From: Coenobita brevimanus | Lineage: Eukaryota > Arthropoda > Malacostraca > Decapoda > Coenobitidae | Assembly (NCBI GenBank): GCA_032717465.1 | Contig: CM064691.1 | Location: 1,324,815 to 1,388,814 of the forward strand | Direction: 5' to 3' | Length of the DNA stretch: 64,000 nt | Part shown: positions 30,090-44,500 of the stretch, piece after piece | Numbering within the stretch: the first letter of the stretch is position 1 | How the letters are laid out: each line of letters begins with the position of its first letter | The notes under the pieces: generated by a model | Seen by the model: only the letters and a program-made list of their open reading frames with translations | Database searches by the model: none | Told to the model about the DNA's origin: nothing | Made by a program: the position numbers and the translations under genes

Positions 30090-32368
30090 TGTAGTGATAT
30101 ATTGCTATCTTGTTACTTTACTAATTAAATATTGATTGCCCCATCGGACAGTTGTAATTTATTAAGATAATGTAATGTCATTATAAATCATTTTCTTGTA
30201 AGTATTCTTTTATCCCATATTTATATTAAGACAGGTTCACTGTTCACTTTATGTTTGTGACAAAATCTCAGAAAGAATTATTAACAAAGGAATACTATAT
30301 TCAACACTCCATGTCGTGACAAAACGTACATACTAAAGTGTATCTGTTGGCCAGCTCATGCTGTACCTATTGGTAATCGCGTTTTCTTCCATTATTTCTT
30401 TCTTGTTTAATAGTGGCAGGCACTTTTACCCTTTAGAATTAACCGATTCCAGCCAAACTTGGACACAGTGACCAGCCTATGACGTAGTTGTGTCCGTAAG
30501 GTATTGGTTGCTAAGTCAACTACTCGTTGCCTAGCAAGGCTGAAAAACTGCTTTTCCCCCTACATTTCACGTTTTGAGCTGTAGAAGCATTATATACTAA
30601 TGGGCGTAGAAAGCTCTGACTTCTTCAGGCGTAATCTTGATGCCCTTCCTTATCGGAAGTGTGCCATCATTTTCCCCTCTCTGCTCTAGTTTTTGAGTGG
30701 CAACCTGCGATGAATGGCTTTAGCGACCCTAGCAACCAGTACCGGTTTTCAAATGTGCTCCCCTAGTTCCCCAGCGGCAAAAGCTTGGTCTGCTTAGAGC
30801 TGGCCATTGTCTCCTACCAGCTAGTTTATATCTGTATTTCAGTCACACCTCACTGTGTCTAGCATCCACACCCCAACTCTTTACAGTACCTGCCTTGACA
30901 CACCGCTCACGCCATCTGACAACAACAAAGAAACATTTACTTTTTCGGTCTCATATTCATCTCTTACAAATAACTACACCGCCCATCTGTATTTCCCAGT
31001 CCACAAACTGTTACATTCCCATTCCACATCCCAATACTTACAGCGCATATATTTTAACTTAATGAATATCCCTAACCCCTTCCATGATATTTCACGACGC
31101 CACGACTTCATATCCAGATGGTTGAAATGGCAGAGTTCCGTTAGGCGAAAACAAACCATTTATAGTAACTGAGCTTCATACATACACACCACATACATCT
31201 CAATTCGCACCACTTTGCACAAATCGAAGGTGTACTTTCTTTAGGGTGCGTACCGGTATCATTTTCAATATGAGGCCTAACGCGATTTTTTAACTAATAA
31301 TATACTGGAACAACTTGAGCAACTACTCAGGAATATACCATAGATTTCAAATTTATTGGCCTCTTACCGACCCGATTTATTTTTCTCACACAGATGGATC
31401 CATTAATTAACTCATTTACTTCGTTGGTGTCTTAATTTACACTTATATTTCATTCGCTTTACCCAGATTTTCATCCTTTTGCAGTTTATTTCACGTAACT
31501 CACTGGGAGATAGACAATACTGTGACTCTGCACCCTTTCTGTAGCACTTCTTTGTGACTAGATTCATATTCAGGTGTTTAATCTGTTATAAGTCAACGTT
31601 CACGATGGAGAGATGGCAGTTTTAGGCCAAAGGAAACAGAATACCATTAAACGATTTTATTAGTCCAAGGAGAAGTCTTAATTATTGGAGGGGATAATGA
31701 AGCCCGGATTAACCTCTTCAGTTAAAAAAAAAAAAAAAATCCAGAACGCAATAAGGCTGTCTCGAGGTAGCAAAAATAAAACACAAAACATGCCCACGGG
31801 TTGAACAGGCAAATTTGTCGCCTCACACTATATTCCTTCCTGAAGTGTGGAGTTCTGTGTATTTTTCATAATTTTAATACTAAAAAAACACCGCGGGTAA
31901 TATTCCACTGCTAGAAAATTGTCGAGAGTTATCCGAACTGAATTCTTTGGATAAGTAATAGCAGAGAAGGGGCAGTTTGGGAAGCCCTTAACTGCTTGGA
32001 TTATTCTCAGTGGAAAAATCATGTGCACATCCGCCAGTATTTGATAAAGAACTCATTTCCCGCCAATTCCCTAGCCTCCTCCACTCCCATACTTCTCTCA
32101 CAAAATTATTTACTATATCCATTCACCATTTTCATGCTCTAAGGTTTGATAGCTAATTTTACATATCTTGTTCTAGTAGGCCATGAATCACAGCTTGTCA
32201 AAAAAAAAAAAAAAAAAAAAAAAGGCAAGTGACGACTGGTGTGTTGGGACTCATCGAGTTTTGCAGAGGCGGCAGCTGTGGACTGTGCGTGAGGGTTGGT
32301 GTCCTAGAGTTCAATCAAGTGTTGGCTGTGTGGTGTGTGAGATACGGTGTGTTGGGGCTCAAGTGTTG
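30090..32368. other. Intergenic region between the convergent genes
   Basis: AT-rich, no convincing coding or mobile-element sequence. It holds two X-box-like strings (GTTGCCTAGCAAGG near 30525 and CGACCCTAGCAACC near 30723), an A-run at 31724 and another at 32200, and an imperfect GTG-rich repeat at 32235-32420 that overlaps the end of the glycosyltransferase gene. Confidence 0.5.
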
Positions 32369-32515
32369 TCAGTAGGTGGTGGCAGATGCGGTGGCTGTAC
32401 GGTGTGTGAGGGGGCAGAATGCAGCTGCCGCGACGTCATATAAGCTTCCAGGCTTGATGGACTCTTGCTTGGAGGCTTTGTTCCACATATGTAGCAGGTA
32501 AGAGTCGGGAAACAT
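32369..32515 (-). CDS. Glycosyltransferase last exon
   Basis: Acceptor CCTTCTACTGCAG lies just above 32515. It enters in phase 0 and reads [19 protein letters not shown], then [11 protein letters not shown] and a Thr/Ala-rich tail to TGA at 32371-32369. The S/T-Y-x-x-H-x-W-N-K motif is the conserved end of the Gb3-synthase domain. The tail overlaps a GTG-rich imperfect repeat, so its last about 15 residues may be lineage-specific. Confidence 0.8.
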   Translation of the reverse strand: MFPDSYLLHMWNKASKQESIKPGSLYDVAAAAFCPLTHRTATASATTY

Positions 32516-35500
32516 CTGCAGTAGAAGGCAGTAGTAAATCATCAACTGGCCTGTGTATGGAAAAAAAAAAAAAAAGTACTGTATCACCACAATAACGTTT
32601 AAACTGCCCCCGCTATTGCCATAAGGGTTTATATATATAACGGTATATCTAGATCTAGGCAGTTTGTAAAGTGACTGAATCAGGCAATATGTGAATTGCC
32701 TGATTCAGTCAGTCGCTTTACAAATCAGCTGGAAATTACAGACAATTTACGAAGTGACTACGCCTCTAGTCGATTCTCTTGACATTGATTGAAATGGATT
32801 CTGGTGTGTAAACTGCATGCCAAAATACTCGAACTTTTGTTACTACTGATCTGTAATACTGATAATTATAGGCAAGGAAATCAGTATTCTTGAGTTTAAT
32901 TTTATTTTCTAAAGCCTAAGTTAATGTAACAATAAATCATTATTGTTGGCACCATGAAAAATATTCAGTTTATTCACACGGCCAAACTAGAGTGGCACCT
33001 ACTATTGCACTTGTAACCTGCTTTATAACAGTTACAGTGATTTGTTTGGCATTGTTTCTTATATACAATTGCACTTAGCATAACCTTGACCACCGAACCT
33101 AGATGAATGTTGCATCGCCTGACTCTGGGGCTTAAGTCAACAGGGTCAAAGGGGGTCCCGCGTTATAGGTTAGGGGGAGCAGTTCGGACAGTGAATTTCC
33201 TGAGATACATATGGGACTCAGGGCCGCGAGGTCTTGCGTGAAAGTGCGAGAGTTTGTTTACTACCACACGGGACCTCCAAGCTACAAACGCCAAATTTTC
33301 CGATGCAGGTCAGGTTTTATGATTTTTTGCACCTCCTGTGTTATAATTTGAGTGTATGTCGTAAGCTCTACCTTCGTGAATGTTTTAAGCAGCGAATTAT
33401 GCATTATTATGTTGAATCTGTGTAGCATGTAGAAGATATTGCCGTCAAAAACTAATGTTCAACTCTCGTGTGAATTTTGAGGGTATAGATTAGGGATTCG
33501 GACAGTTGAGGAGGGGGATGGTGCACTTTTTAAGCGCACACTTTGACTGCTTTCCATTCTACCAAAGAGATAGTCTATAATATACTTTATTTATATCAGT
33601 GATTCTAAATATTTTGGCTGTGAACCTGGAGGCCACACCAAAAATGTTCCCAATTGGTCCCCGCAGCTCCTAAAGCCGGCCCTGAGATTCAAGTAAAGTA
33701 ATAATAATAACAGTAGTAAAGACTGGCGTGAAGGTGAGCCAAGGCGTTTGTGTGTGGAGAAAGTTCAGTGGTTAGGGGTCGTATTGTAAGTGGCATTGGA
33801 GATTCTTCCATTGCTACTTACTCTTTATGTATTCTTCTAGGTTATGAATGCAAACTTTGTCGGCATTAAAACGATACATTGAGAATAAAGGAGAATGGAA
33901 AGGTATATTGTGCAAAAAAAAAATAAATAAATAAATAAATAAATAAAAAATGCTAAGGAAGAGTTGCGACGAAACACCCATGCCGCTCAGAAAACCAATC
34001 TATGTGTTCGGCATATCGGCTGATGTGACGTTGAGGTGGTAAAAATTAACTCCGTGAATGTATGTATTTTTGTATTTATTCTTGCTAAAAACAAGCGATT
34101 TTTATTAAGCTTAGGACCAGTAAAGGAGTTAAGAGTAAGTCGAACCCCCCCCCTTTTCCAAAAAATCCTCCCAGTTTTAAACCGAAACGACTGGAGCAGC
34201 AAAACGAAACGAAAATGTACGTCAGTGAATTCGAGGGTTTAACTAAAATAAAATCTGTCGTGAAGAGGTTAAATGAGATTAAATGTTGTGCATAAGAGTG
34301 ATTTAGGTGATGTAACTGACCTGTGAGACATTGAGACCTGGATTGACTGGCATGAAGTATTTGCGCCAGGCGTGGAAAGGCACGGGGAAGAAGGCAGGTC
34401 GTGGCAGTAGCTTCACCCCACCACACCTGTCGCCCTCGCGTAGGTGGCGGCCGCAGAGGGAGACCAGCGTGGCAGTCACCGCATGCGGCCCTGTGCTGCC
34501 GTACTCCTCTGGCTGATGTGTGGGGGAGGAAGTGAGGGAGTGGCTTAGTGTTATGAAATACATAGGCTGAGAGAGAGAGAGACCGTGGCTTTAGAAATTT
34601 GTCTTTCACTATGAACGTTATTTTTATTTCATTCTTGCTACTGCCCAACGACTTTCTTCAGCTTAGGAGATATCTTTGGTACCTCCGCTGAGATCACAAC
34701 CTTTCTTTTGCGGTCTGCCTTATCGTTCCAGAAACAAAAAATAAAAAAAAGAAAAGTTTGTGGACTAATTCAAGAAGCAGCGCCTTGAACAATACAGCAT
34801 TGCGGATTGGGAAGTCCTCCAGTTGTAATTCTGTAACTTTCCCTGCACCTATTTTTTCTTCCAAGGCCGAGCCCCAGCCGAGCTTACTCTCTTCATTACT
34901 AAGGTTGTGTGGATGGAAGCATAATGTATCTTGGTCCTTCACGCCCCTTCCTACACTGAAACTCACTGATACTGTATATGCCTTTTTAACAATCTTTATG
35001 ATATCTATTCTTTCAGTGTGACCATGCGAGCTTAGCACTCTCTTCCGTCCGTTGATCAATAGAATTTTGACATCTTTCATGAATTTGTATTTCTTACTCA
35101 GACCTACACAGCTCACATGCATTCCTTAATAGACCCAACTCCATTGTGCAAACCTTTGGGACACTCATGTCATTCTTAGTTCTTAGGTCGCACACTAATG
35201 TATTACTTTAGGCACCACCATCCCTTCATTCAGTTCCCATGCATCCTTCATACTCTATACAGAATACACTTCTACACAAATATTTCAGATATAGAAGAAG
35301 AGAGGACGTATTACATTGATGACGTGAAAACGAGAAATTTAAATAATCTGTCTGTCTATAGCCCGACGCCCTAATCCCGCAAAGGGTGGCCGCAGACAAA
35401 ACACCTCCAAGTCGCTGTCATCCACCATTTGACTGCCTTCCCCCTAGCTCACTCCCCCCTCCCTCATGTAATAAATAATACATTCCTCAAAAAAGTACTG

Positions 35501-35624
35501 GTTACCTAAGTTTTGGGACTGAATAAGCAAAATATATTTCACTTAAGGGAAGATGGGGATGGCCAGTGAGTCATTTCCTCAGACTGAAAACTTCATCTAA
35601 ATAGTTTGCAGGCATTTGAGATAA

Positions 35625-35721
<97 letters not shown>

Positions 35722-38700
35722 CAAGGTATCGCAGCCCAGATCATCTACAAGCAGACGACCAACCAAAACTCTACCAGTGGCATTGTATGATAGAAATGCA
35801 TCCTATAGTCTGTGGGTGTTTGGACTCCGATCACACAAGGCTGTTTCCTTTCCCCATGTCACCTCCACCCCAGCACCCAGGTAAATATTGCCTGTGACAC
35901 CCATCATCCACTCACTTGATGCAGTCGTGTCTTCAGGTGAGTCTACACTGAGTGACTGACTACACTGAAGGGTAACCATCATGGTGGCCTAGTGGACCGG
36001 ATAAGACCTGGGCCCACATCCAAGGGGTGTTCGGGGTTTATTGCTCACATAATGCCACTCAGGGGCGAGAGAGGCTTGTCATCCTCACCTTAAATGTCCG
36101 GACTGGATAACCTAGCCGTGGATCCTTACGCTCCTGGTGGGGCAAAAATCACTGGATGATGGATGGATGGATGGGTACCGTACCTTAAAGGTGTTGGCAA
36201 CATGAGCCATTATGTGGTGGAGCATGGAGTGGTGTCGAGTGAAGTGCATCACACCGCTGCCCACGGTCACCGCATCACCTTCTCTCTGGTCAGTAAACAG
36301 GATGGGGTGAAGGGATAGGTGTTCCGTCACAGCCTCAACGCCCACAACGTTGGTGAGGTTGGTCACGTCGCTGATGCAGATGGTGTCGGTGTCGACGTAA
36401 AGGCCACCGTAGTGCCACAGCAGACTCAGCCGCACAAAGTCGCTCAGGATCACACCAGGCCAACCTTTTTATACACTTCATCTTCATTTTCATTCTTATT
36501 ACCAAGTCAGGATTATGGCGGTCAAAATGCAGCACATTTATGAGTAAAAATTAATTGCAAATCATAAAAAATTCTCAAATTACGTCTTTAAGGGTGAATG
36601 AAAATATGTAGCTAGCTAGATAGACACGGACTTACGTACTGTACATACCGTACATACATATACTGAATATACACAGCTTCTAAAGAAACAAAATCATTGT
36701 TCTAGCCTTGTTAGGTAAAGTTATCAGCCTCTGATAATCATGACGATCGGATCTGACCGGGCCGGGTTTCTCGTTGTATTATTCCGTACATATATACTGT
36801 ATACACCACTGAGCTCTATAATATGGACAGGCTTTCTCATGGGTAGCACCGCGTAATTTATGTAGCCGCCGCCAGGGCGGCACTGGTGTAGAGGCAGCCA
36901 TGTTACACCATGCCTGATCCTCGCGTTTTTGTGCTGAGCTGCTCTGTGGGTTTTTGAGAGCAGCTGGTAATTCCGGAAAATATAGTGCCGTGGTCCACTG
37001 TGCAGCTTACGGATACAAAAATGGGCACAGGAATTCATCGAAGAGAGATAGCGTTACATTTAACAAGAAATCTTGTTGCTAATTCTATAACATTACTGCC
37101 CCCTTGGGTGGGGCGGGAAGGTTCTTCCCGGGTATCCCTGCATGAATGAGGCCACTAAAAGGCGCCCATTTATCTCCAGTCTTTCTCCCCATGTCCTCTT
37201 CTCTGCTGTTCACACTCTCTTGTAGATATTTCTATGTTTCTTCCGGCCTTTATCAATCTGGACATTCGGTTTCATGGCATGGATAGTCTAAGGACTTCCT
37301 ACACAATTTCAACACCATTACTTAGACGTAAACAGCTTAAACATCACTATCATTTCAACGTTAATACCACACTATCTTTTCCCTTTCTGCCATTACCTTT
37401 CTCTGCCTTAGTGCCATAAAGGGTAAGTTCTGCACTGCGGCAACCTATGGCGTTGTTTTATACTCATTGGCTAAATGTGCCTCATACAATTCGTTGCACT
37501 AGGTAGAAAAAATCATAATCCATATATGTTTTTGTATTACAAGCGACGAGTGTTTCAATATGGCGGCCAAAATCACACGCTCGCGGCAGAGATAGCCTCG
37601 CCATACTATAGAGCTCAGTGATATACACCCACAGTGAGCTTCGATTGATCTCTCGTAATGATCTTGGAAGAAAAATTAACGTAAAATATTCTTAAAATAG
37701 GAAACTATTTTTGAAAGAGGTGCAATAATGTGTGAAAGTGTGACGGGATGAAAGTGGAAGAATACCAACAAATGGAAGTGAAGTATGGACAGATGGAAAG
37801 AATATTTTGTCACTAACAATGATGAGCGCAGAGCAGTGTTAAAGAGGACTGGGTTTGATGCGTGGAGAAGGAATGCTGTGCCAGAGAATATGATGTTGGC
37901 AGAAGTGAAAAGTGCTACCAAAGAGTTGTAAACTTGGAAGGCATAAAGTGTTGATGAGATAAATACAGAGGTGATCAAGAGTAGTGAAGAGTCTAAAATG
38001 AAGCGTTTGCTGAAAATACTTAAGAAAGCTTGGATGAGTGGAACTGAACCAGCAAAGTGGAAGAAGGCTGTGATTATGCCCTTGTACCAAAATAAAGGTG
38101 ATCAAAACAACTGCAAAAATTATCCCATGGAATATAGTGAATGACAAACATGGAGATTCTAGAGTGGTATGGGATGTGTGATTCAAGTATTTGCAGTAAA
38201 GCAGCAGAGAAAACTTGTGGAAAGGATTCTTAAGGTATTTATGGCATTTGTGGATCTAGAAAAAACATACAAGATAAGCAGAAGGTTTGGTATATGTATT
38301 TTGTAAAGGGAGAGCTGCTGAACGCTGGTAAGGGTTGCTGTGGTGGTAGTGAAGCTTGTAGAAGAGAAGGCAGTTGTGTATGCATTTGGTTTAACATCGG
38401 TGTTGAAATATGATGAGTGATGGCTCCGTGGCTGTTCAGTGTTTGATGAATAGGGTTATGAGAGGTAAACATTCAGGTGATGAATGAGGAGAGTAACGAA
38501 TGGTGAAGTAACGAATATTTCAGATCTGATGTATGCAGAGAGTGCTGTACTGCTGGCTAACAGTGACCAACTTCTTTTCAGAATGGTGCAAAGATTTATC
38601 GATGTCTGTGGGCGTCATGTCTTGTAAGGGATTGTAGATAAGAGGAAAGTGATGGGTGTTGTGAAAGAAGGTGACCGCCAGCGTGATGCTTTTGTGAATG

Positions 38701-39313
38701 GAGGTACACTTGGTGAGAGAGATAAAGTACTTGGGTGCAGTGACAAAGGAAAGAGATAAATGTGCAAAGGAGTGCAGAGTATCGTGGCATGAGGAAAGAA
38801 ACTGGTTGTTGCCATCTAGTAGTTAATCATGATATAATCTTACTAACAGACAGACAGAATGACAGACAAACGGATTGAAGTACACAACCCTTTCGCGCTT
38901 CCAGGCACGGACGTGATTAGATCGAAATAGAAATACACTAGATATAGCCTTGATCTATGTGTCAGCAGCAACGATACGAAATGGAGTGAGACTGACTGTT
39001 GTTGTTGCGCCAGGTGCCTGATGTGTAGAGGGTGGAGAGTGGCGTGTGTGCCAGGATGGGAGCGAGGGGGGCGGTGACCACTCGCAGGTTGGCATGACGC
39101 CCCAGCAGTCCCGTCACCAGCCCGTCCCCAACCCACACCACAGGAGAGGTCATCAGGTACCACACCCTGGCCTTGGAGTTCATATGTGCCACACTATGAA
39201 AAAAGAAGATGGGTCAGATTTATGCCTGTCGACGAAAATAGGGTCATTAAGGTAAATATCAGCCTATCACTGCCCACATACCCAACTTTGTAGTTTTACC
39301 TTCCCCGATCCTT

Positions 39314-39394
<81 letters not shown>

Positions 39395-39797
39395 TATATA
39401 TATATATGGAGCCTCAGTGGTATAGTGTGCGTTTCGTACACGGGTGGGCCAAGGTTCGCGCCCCGCCAGGGTGATAAGCTTTGGGAGTGTTCACCCGGCC
39501 ACGTACTGCATTGGCGGACACAAGGGGTGCTGTGGTTGAACCAGTGTCGCTTACTATAAAGTATGCTTGCACCCAGTCGGCTTGCGCGGGCCGATTACAC
39601 TTGGTTCACAGACTACACACACATCCAAAGCCACTCCAACACTACAATTACACTTACAAGCACTTCTCACCCTACATACAATCTCTACCAGACAGCCTAA
39701 GCCACTTGGTAGAGATACATTGGCTGTATCGTCCCGACTTCGGTCGGGATAGGCCGGTCCTGCAGTGGATACACAAACGGCTGATGATGATGATATA

Positions 39798-39877
<80 letters not shown>

Positions 39878-41521
39878 GTCATTCATCCCTAAACACTGTA
39901 AACTAATGTGCATTTTCTTTAAAATTAACGCCAGCAATTAGAAGCTTTCTGATACTGATAAGCTAACTTGCAGCGTAATCCCTTTCAGATACTTGTACTA
40001 GTAACTTTATCCTTTTTTTTTTTTTTCCTCGCAAGTTTCCTCATTAACCCCCAAATATCAAAATGCCCACAACATAGCGGTGCACAACCTGTTCCAGTAT
40101 TCTCAGCGAATCTTTTTTTCCCTGACCACTCCCATTCTGTGCAGGATGTGCAAACTTCGTCATAACCTTGAGGGAAAACTGGCCGAAGCAGTTAACAAAA
40201 TTAACATCCTCACTCGCATAGTTGCTAAGTCAGTTTGCTTACAGGAGGATACACAGTACTGAGTTCATTGTCATTTGGAATCACTTCCATTAGCAGTGGG
40301 CTCTGTTGGCACAAAATAGTCTCCACTTAAACTCAGTTGTTTCTGTTCGTCTTGGTTCGTCTCTTGGATGATTCAGTACATTTGTCTGCCCTCCTCCCCT
40401 CCAAGAAAAAAAAAATCGCCGTACAATGCCTGCAGACAAGTCAACATAGACATAATAGATCAAAGACAGATTAATGGAGGCAAGGACATTAAGACTCTTC
40501 TCGTAAATGCGCAGAACAAAATTTCTTATTTAGAGCCTTATGTTCTTGATAAAGATCACGATGTCACAGACGTCACAGAATCGAGGCCAAACACCGAACG
40601 AGATTTTTTTTAACAGACATCATACTAGGCTACAGCAGTGAGAGAAACAGTAAAGTAGGAGGCGGTTTACCCTTATACATAAAGATTTCATCCAGTCAGA
40701 ATTCCTACGCCGTCTGTCGATAACATTAGCATTATTTGTCTGTAGCTTCGAAATAAATCCCGTAGCAAAACAGTACCTGAGTAAATTGATCATCCATCAG
40801 CACAGTACAGTACCAGACAGTGAAATTTACAGCCAAATTGCTGAAATGTGCAGCACCCAGAGTACTGTAATATTTTATTTTAATTTACCAGTTGCCAAAT
40901 GGGGGGTGGGGGACCCTATCTTCACACACAGGGTTGAGCTTGTACACAAACGTACAAGAAAGTTCATTGCATCAGCTCCTAGACTGTCCAACAGAAAAAG
41001 GTAGCGTATTAGATCAGTTTTGGTCACATCCGAATAATTAATGTTATGGTAGATGAGGAGTGTGGTGCTAGTGACCATCGTAGGGTCACATTGAACATTA
41101 AATTCAATGACGATAGTGCCAGGGTTAGTTACAGGAAAGTGCCCGACAACACGAGAATGGATTGTCAAAAATTAAAGGAAATTATTGGTTTTGTTGAGTG
41201 GAATCCCAGTGTTCAAACAGAAGGTACTAATAAAGCATGCAACAGGTGAACTCTGGAACTGTCTCCCTCTGTCTGTATTTCCTGCTTCCTATGATCTCCA
41301 GTCTTTCAAAAGCAGTGTGTCCAGGCAACTCAAAATGATTGGATCTTGAATTTGACTCTCTCGTATTTTGTTTTTCTCATGGAAGGAACAGTTATTGCGG
41401 GCTCGTGGCCTTTGGTTCCTCCTTCCTCGCATAAAAAAAAAAAAAATCACATTCTCAGTAACGGTTATGTATTCCAAATAACAACAGACGCCCTGCTACA
41501 AATATTAAACCCAACTAGTGG

Positions 41522-41582
<61 letters not shown>

Positions 41583-44500
41583 TATTACCACAAAAATCAG
41601 TGATAAAAATAAATATGATGCTCTTCATCGTAAGCAAAAAAAAAATAATAATAATAATAATGATAAAGGAAAGAGCCTTGAAGCGCATGTTGCTTGTATG
41701 AGTAAATCCAACCCTAAATAGTCTAAAGCTACATCAGAAACAAGCAGGTAACAGCCCCATCAATTAGCCCACCAGCCACAGATATGGAGAGCATACCGAC
41801 GATAAAACACAGATGGCTAAAATTCTCAACACTTTCTTTGAATCCGTATTTACAGTTGAAAACACAGATTCCATTCGTGCGACTTTCCCTGTTGTCATAG
41901 AAGAGGGTACGTTATTGCTTGTGACGATGATGAACGACTTGCCATGGGTAACTTTAAATGAATAAAACACCAGGGCCAGACAAAATATCTCACACATTCT
42001 AAAGGAAGCAGTGAATGAAATCAATGCCATTAGCTGAGCTGTCGTGTGTGGAAACTAGAAAATGTAACTCAGATATTCAAAACACGCAACAACACGAAAA
42101 CCAGAAAATTATCGACCAGTAAGCTTAACTTCAATGGAGTGCAATTTGTTGAAAACTATTATCAAAGACAAATTTGCTAATTATTTTCAAACAAATAGTT
42201 TCATCCAAGACTCACAATACAGTTTTCGGAAAAATCGCTCATGCTTTAAGAATATCTTGGATTTCTTTTACAAAATAGGCAATATATGTACGGTGAGACC
42301 AGATCCTCAGACATTGCCTAGCTCGAGTTTCGAGAAGATTTTGATAAGTTCCCCATAAAAAACTACGTCAGAAATTGAAGGAGCGTAGGTTCAGAGGCAG
42401 TGTGTTCGGGTGCATCGATAATTGGCTTACAGGACGTCAACAGAGGCAAAATATATGGTAAAGAAGCAAATCGGTAAGATGTTACAAGTGGAGTGTCACA
42501 CGGCTCAATATTGGGTCCTATTCTGGTTTTACTTTATATGAATGATATAGATGAGGGTTTATTTTGTAAAGTAGCCAAATTTGATGATGGTGCTAAAGTT
42601 GGAAACAGAGTAGACACATCTTTACAAAGGCAGGCAATTCAGAGCGACCTCGAGCTACTCTTTAACTGGGCCTAAACATGGCAGATGGACTTCAATATTA
42701 GTACATGCAAAGTGCGGAACACTGGAAATAGAAACGTACAAGCCAGTTGCACTACGAACAACATTCAGCTATAATATTAGTCATGAAAAAGACCTAGGAA
42801 TTAATGTAACAAATGATCTTAAACCAGGCAGTGTACAGAGGCAGTGAAGAAAGCCAAGAAGCTAATAGGATTCATTGGAAGAGCATTCGAATACAAATCA
42901 GAAAATATCATCCTCACTTTGTATAATGGTGTTAGGTGATGGCGACCATCATCCACTCACGTGATGTAGTGCTGCCTACTTCTTCCTTCACCTTCACCAT
43001 TCTTTTTCTGTGTCTGCCCTCCACTCTTCTTATTTCTTCCATCTTTCCTGACACTTTTTTTTACTCTCCTTTTCGGCTGACTCTACACCGAGTGACAAGC
43101 ATAATGGTTTCCTGAAAGCCAGGAAACTGGTTTATAGTGCTGGGTGGTAGCCATATAACCAACCCACACATGTTCCCTACGTGTCAACAGGTGGGTTGGC
43201 GGAGGGTTAGTGTCCCTTCCCGTAAAACAACTAACTCAAAGGCAAACGGCCACCCCTTACGGGATTATTGCGTCCGGGTATAGATAGATAGATATACCTT
43301 CGTATAATTCTCTGATCGCCGTACTACAAAAAAATGTGTCGGGAAACTCGAGAGTACAACGAAGGTTGGCAGTAATGATACCTACACTATGTGAGGAGCA
43401 TTTAAAAGCCCTGAATCTATTTACCTTAACAAAACATAGGTTACGAGGATAGTTAATTCAAGTATTTGAAATATTCAGAGGACACAGTTGTTGTTGTTGT
43501 TGAAAGATTCCCTGCACATATAGTGCAGGCCGGGCCATACATTAGCCCGGTCAGTGGGGTATGGGCTGATTAAAAAACAGTAAGTGGGGAGGACAGGACC
43601 TGGGGATTGCCCAGCACACACGTCCTGTCTCCTGACTGGCTTTGTGGTGTGTGTGAGGACACAGTAATTGGGCTATCAATAAATACTACACAGTTAATCG
43701 CTCAAATTACACGGGAGGTAATGTACATAAAATTAACGGCAAACGATTCCACTCACACGAAGCTAAGCATTCCATTTTAACAGTTGTAAATATATGGAAG
43801 AAATTGCCCTCAATAAAATAAACTGTGATGCAGTTCTAGCCTTTCAAAGTCGCTTGGATAAGTACCTGCCTTCTAACCCTCAGGGAAGTATGTTCACACG
43901 TAAAAAATACGTATCTAGTATATTCAACTTTTTGTCTTTTTTTTTCAAAGTCTGAATGATACAGCTGCAGAACAGCATCGATAAATAATGTTGCTTTAAT
44001 GTTATTTTCCTCATCAGATAATGTAAACTAGGATTTCCTTTCTTCCCTGTGAATTTTTCAAGACCGTTTCTGTGCTGCATGGTGGTCGTCAGTAATTCCT
44101 CTCTCTCTCTCTCTCTCTCTCTAATATGCGGGCAGGCGGAGAGCAGGCGAGAGGGGGAAAGAGAAAATGGTTGCTGGTTGGCTTTCTGAGACGTACAGTA
44201 CCTATGACGTCACAAGGCGATTCCCATCTGATTGAGCTTCACCTAGTTGACACCAGGACTTTAGAGTTACCGTTTACTCCCAGTCCTTCATTTATGCAAC
44301 AGGTCAACTCTGGAACTGTCTCCCTGTGTCTATATTTCCCACTTCCTATAATCTTCAGTCTTTCAAACGCAGTGTGTCCAGGCATCTCGAAATGAACGGA
44401 TCTTGAATTTGGCTCTTTAGTATTGATTTTTTTTTTTTTCTTGGAAAGAACGGTTTGCGGGCTCCTGGCCTTTGGTTCCTTCTTTCTTGCTAAAAAAAAA

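Larger units (their letters stand above)
40400..43890 (+). mobile_element. LINE-B: degraded CR1-like retrotransposon with nested insertions
   Basis: Endonuclease remnants: [18 protein letters not shown] near 40500, [10 protein letters not shown] near 40880, [19 protein letters not shown] near 41060, [20 protein letters not shown] near 41125. Reverse transcriptase: [10 protein letters not shown] near 42220, [20 protein letters not shown] near 42490, FDDGAK, then [20 protein letters not shown] near 42840, RETRE-type tail near 43340 and [10 protein letters not shown] near 43845. Many stops. Interrupted by LINE-F copy 2, an (AC)n array (41523-41577), repeat D copy 4 plus an RTE-1 tail, and a 167-bp insertion at 43488. 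Confidence 0.78.

Noticed and set aside
30510..30740. RFX-type X-box pair (GTTGCCTAGCAAGG, CGACCCTAGCAACC)
   Set aside because: Imperfect motifs more than 2 kb from any likely promoter, between two gene ends; chance cannot be excluded.
30855..31172. 105-codon plus-strand ORF
   Set aside because: Ser/Thr/Tyr-rich, no motif, no splice signals or repeat support.
39408..39480. A tRNA gene
   Set aside because: tRNA-like boxes are followed by a long body and a (GAT)n tail; a clean acceptor stem cannot be formed.
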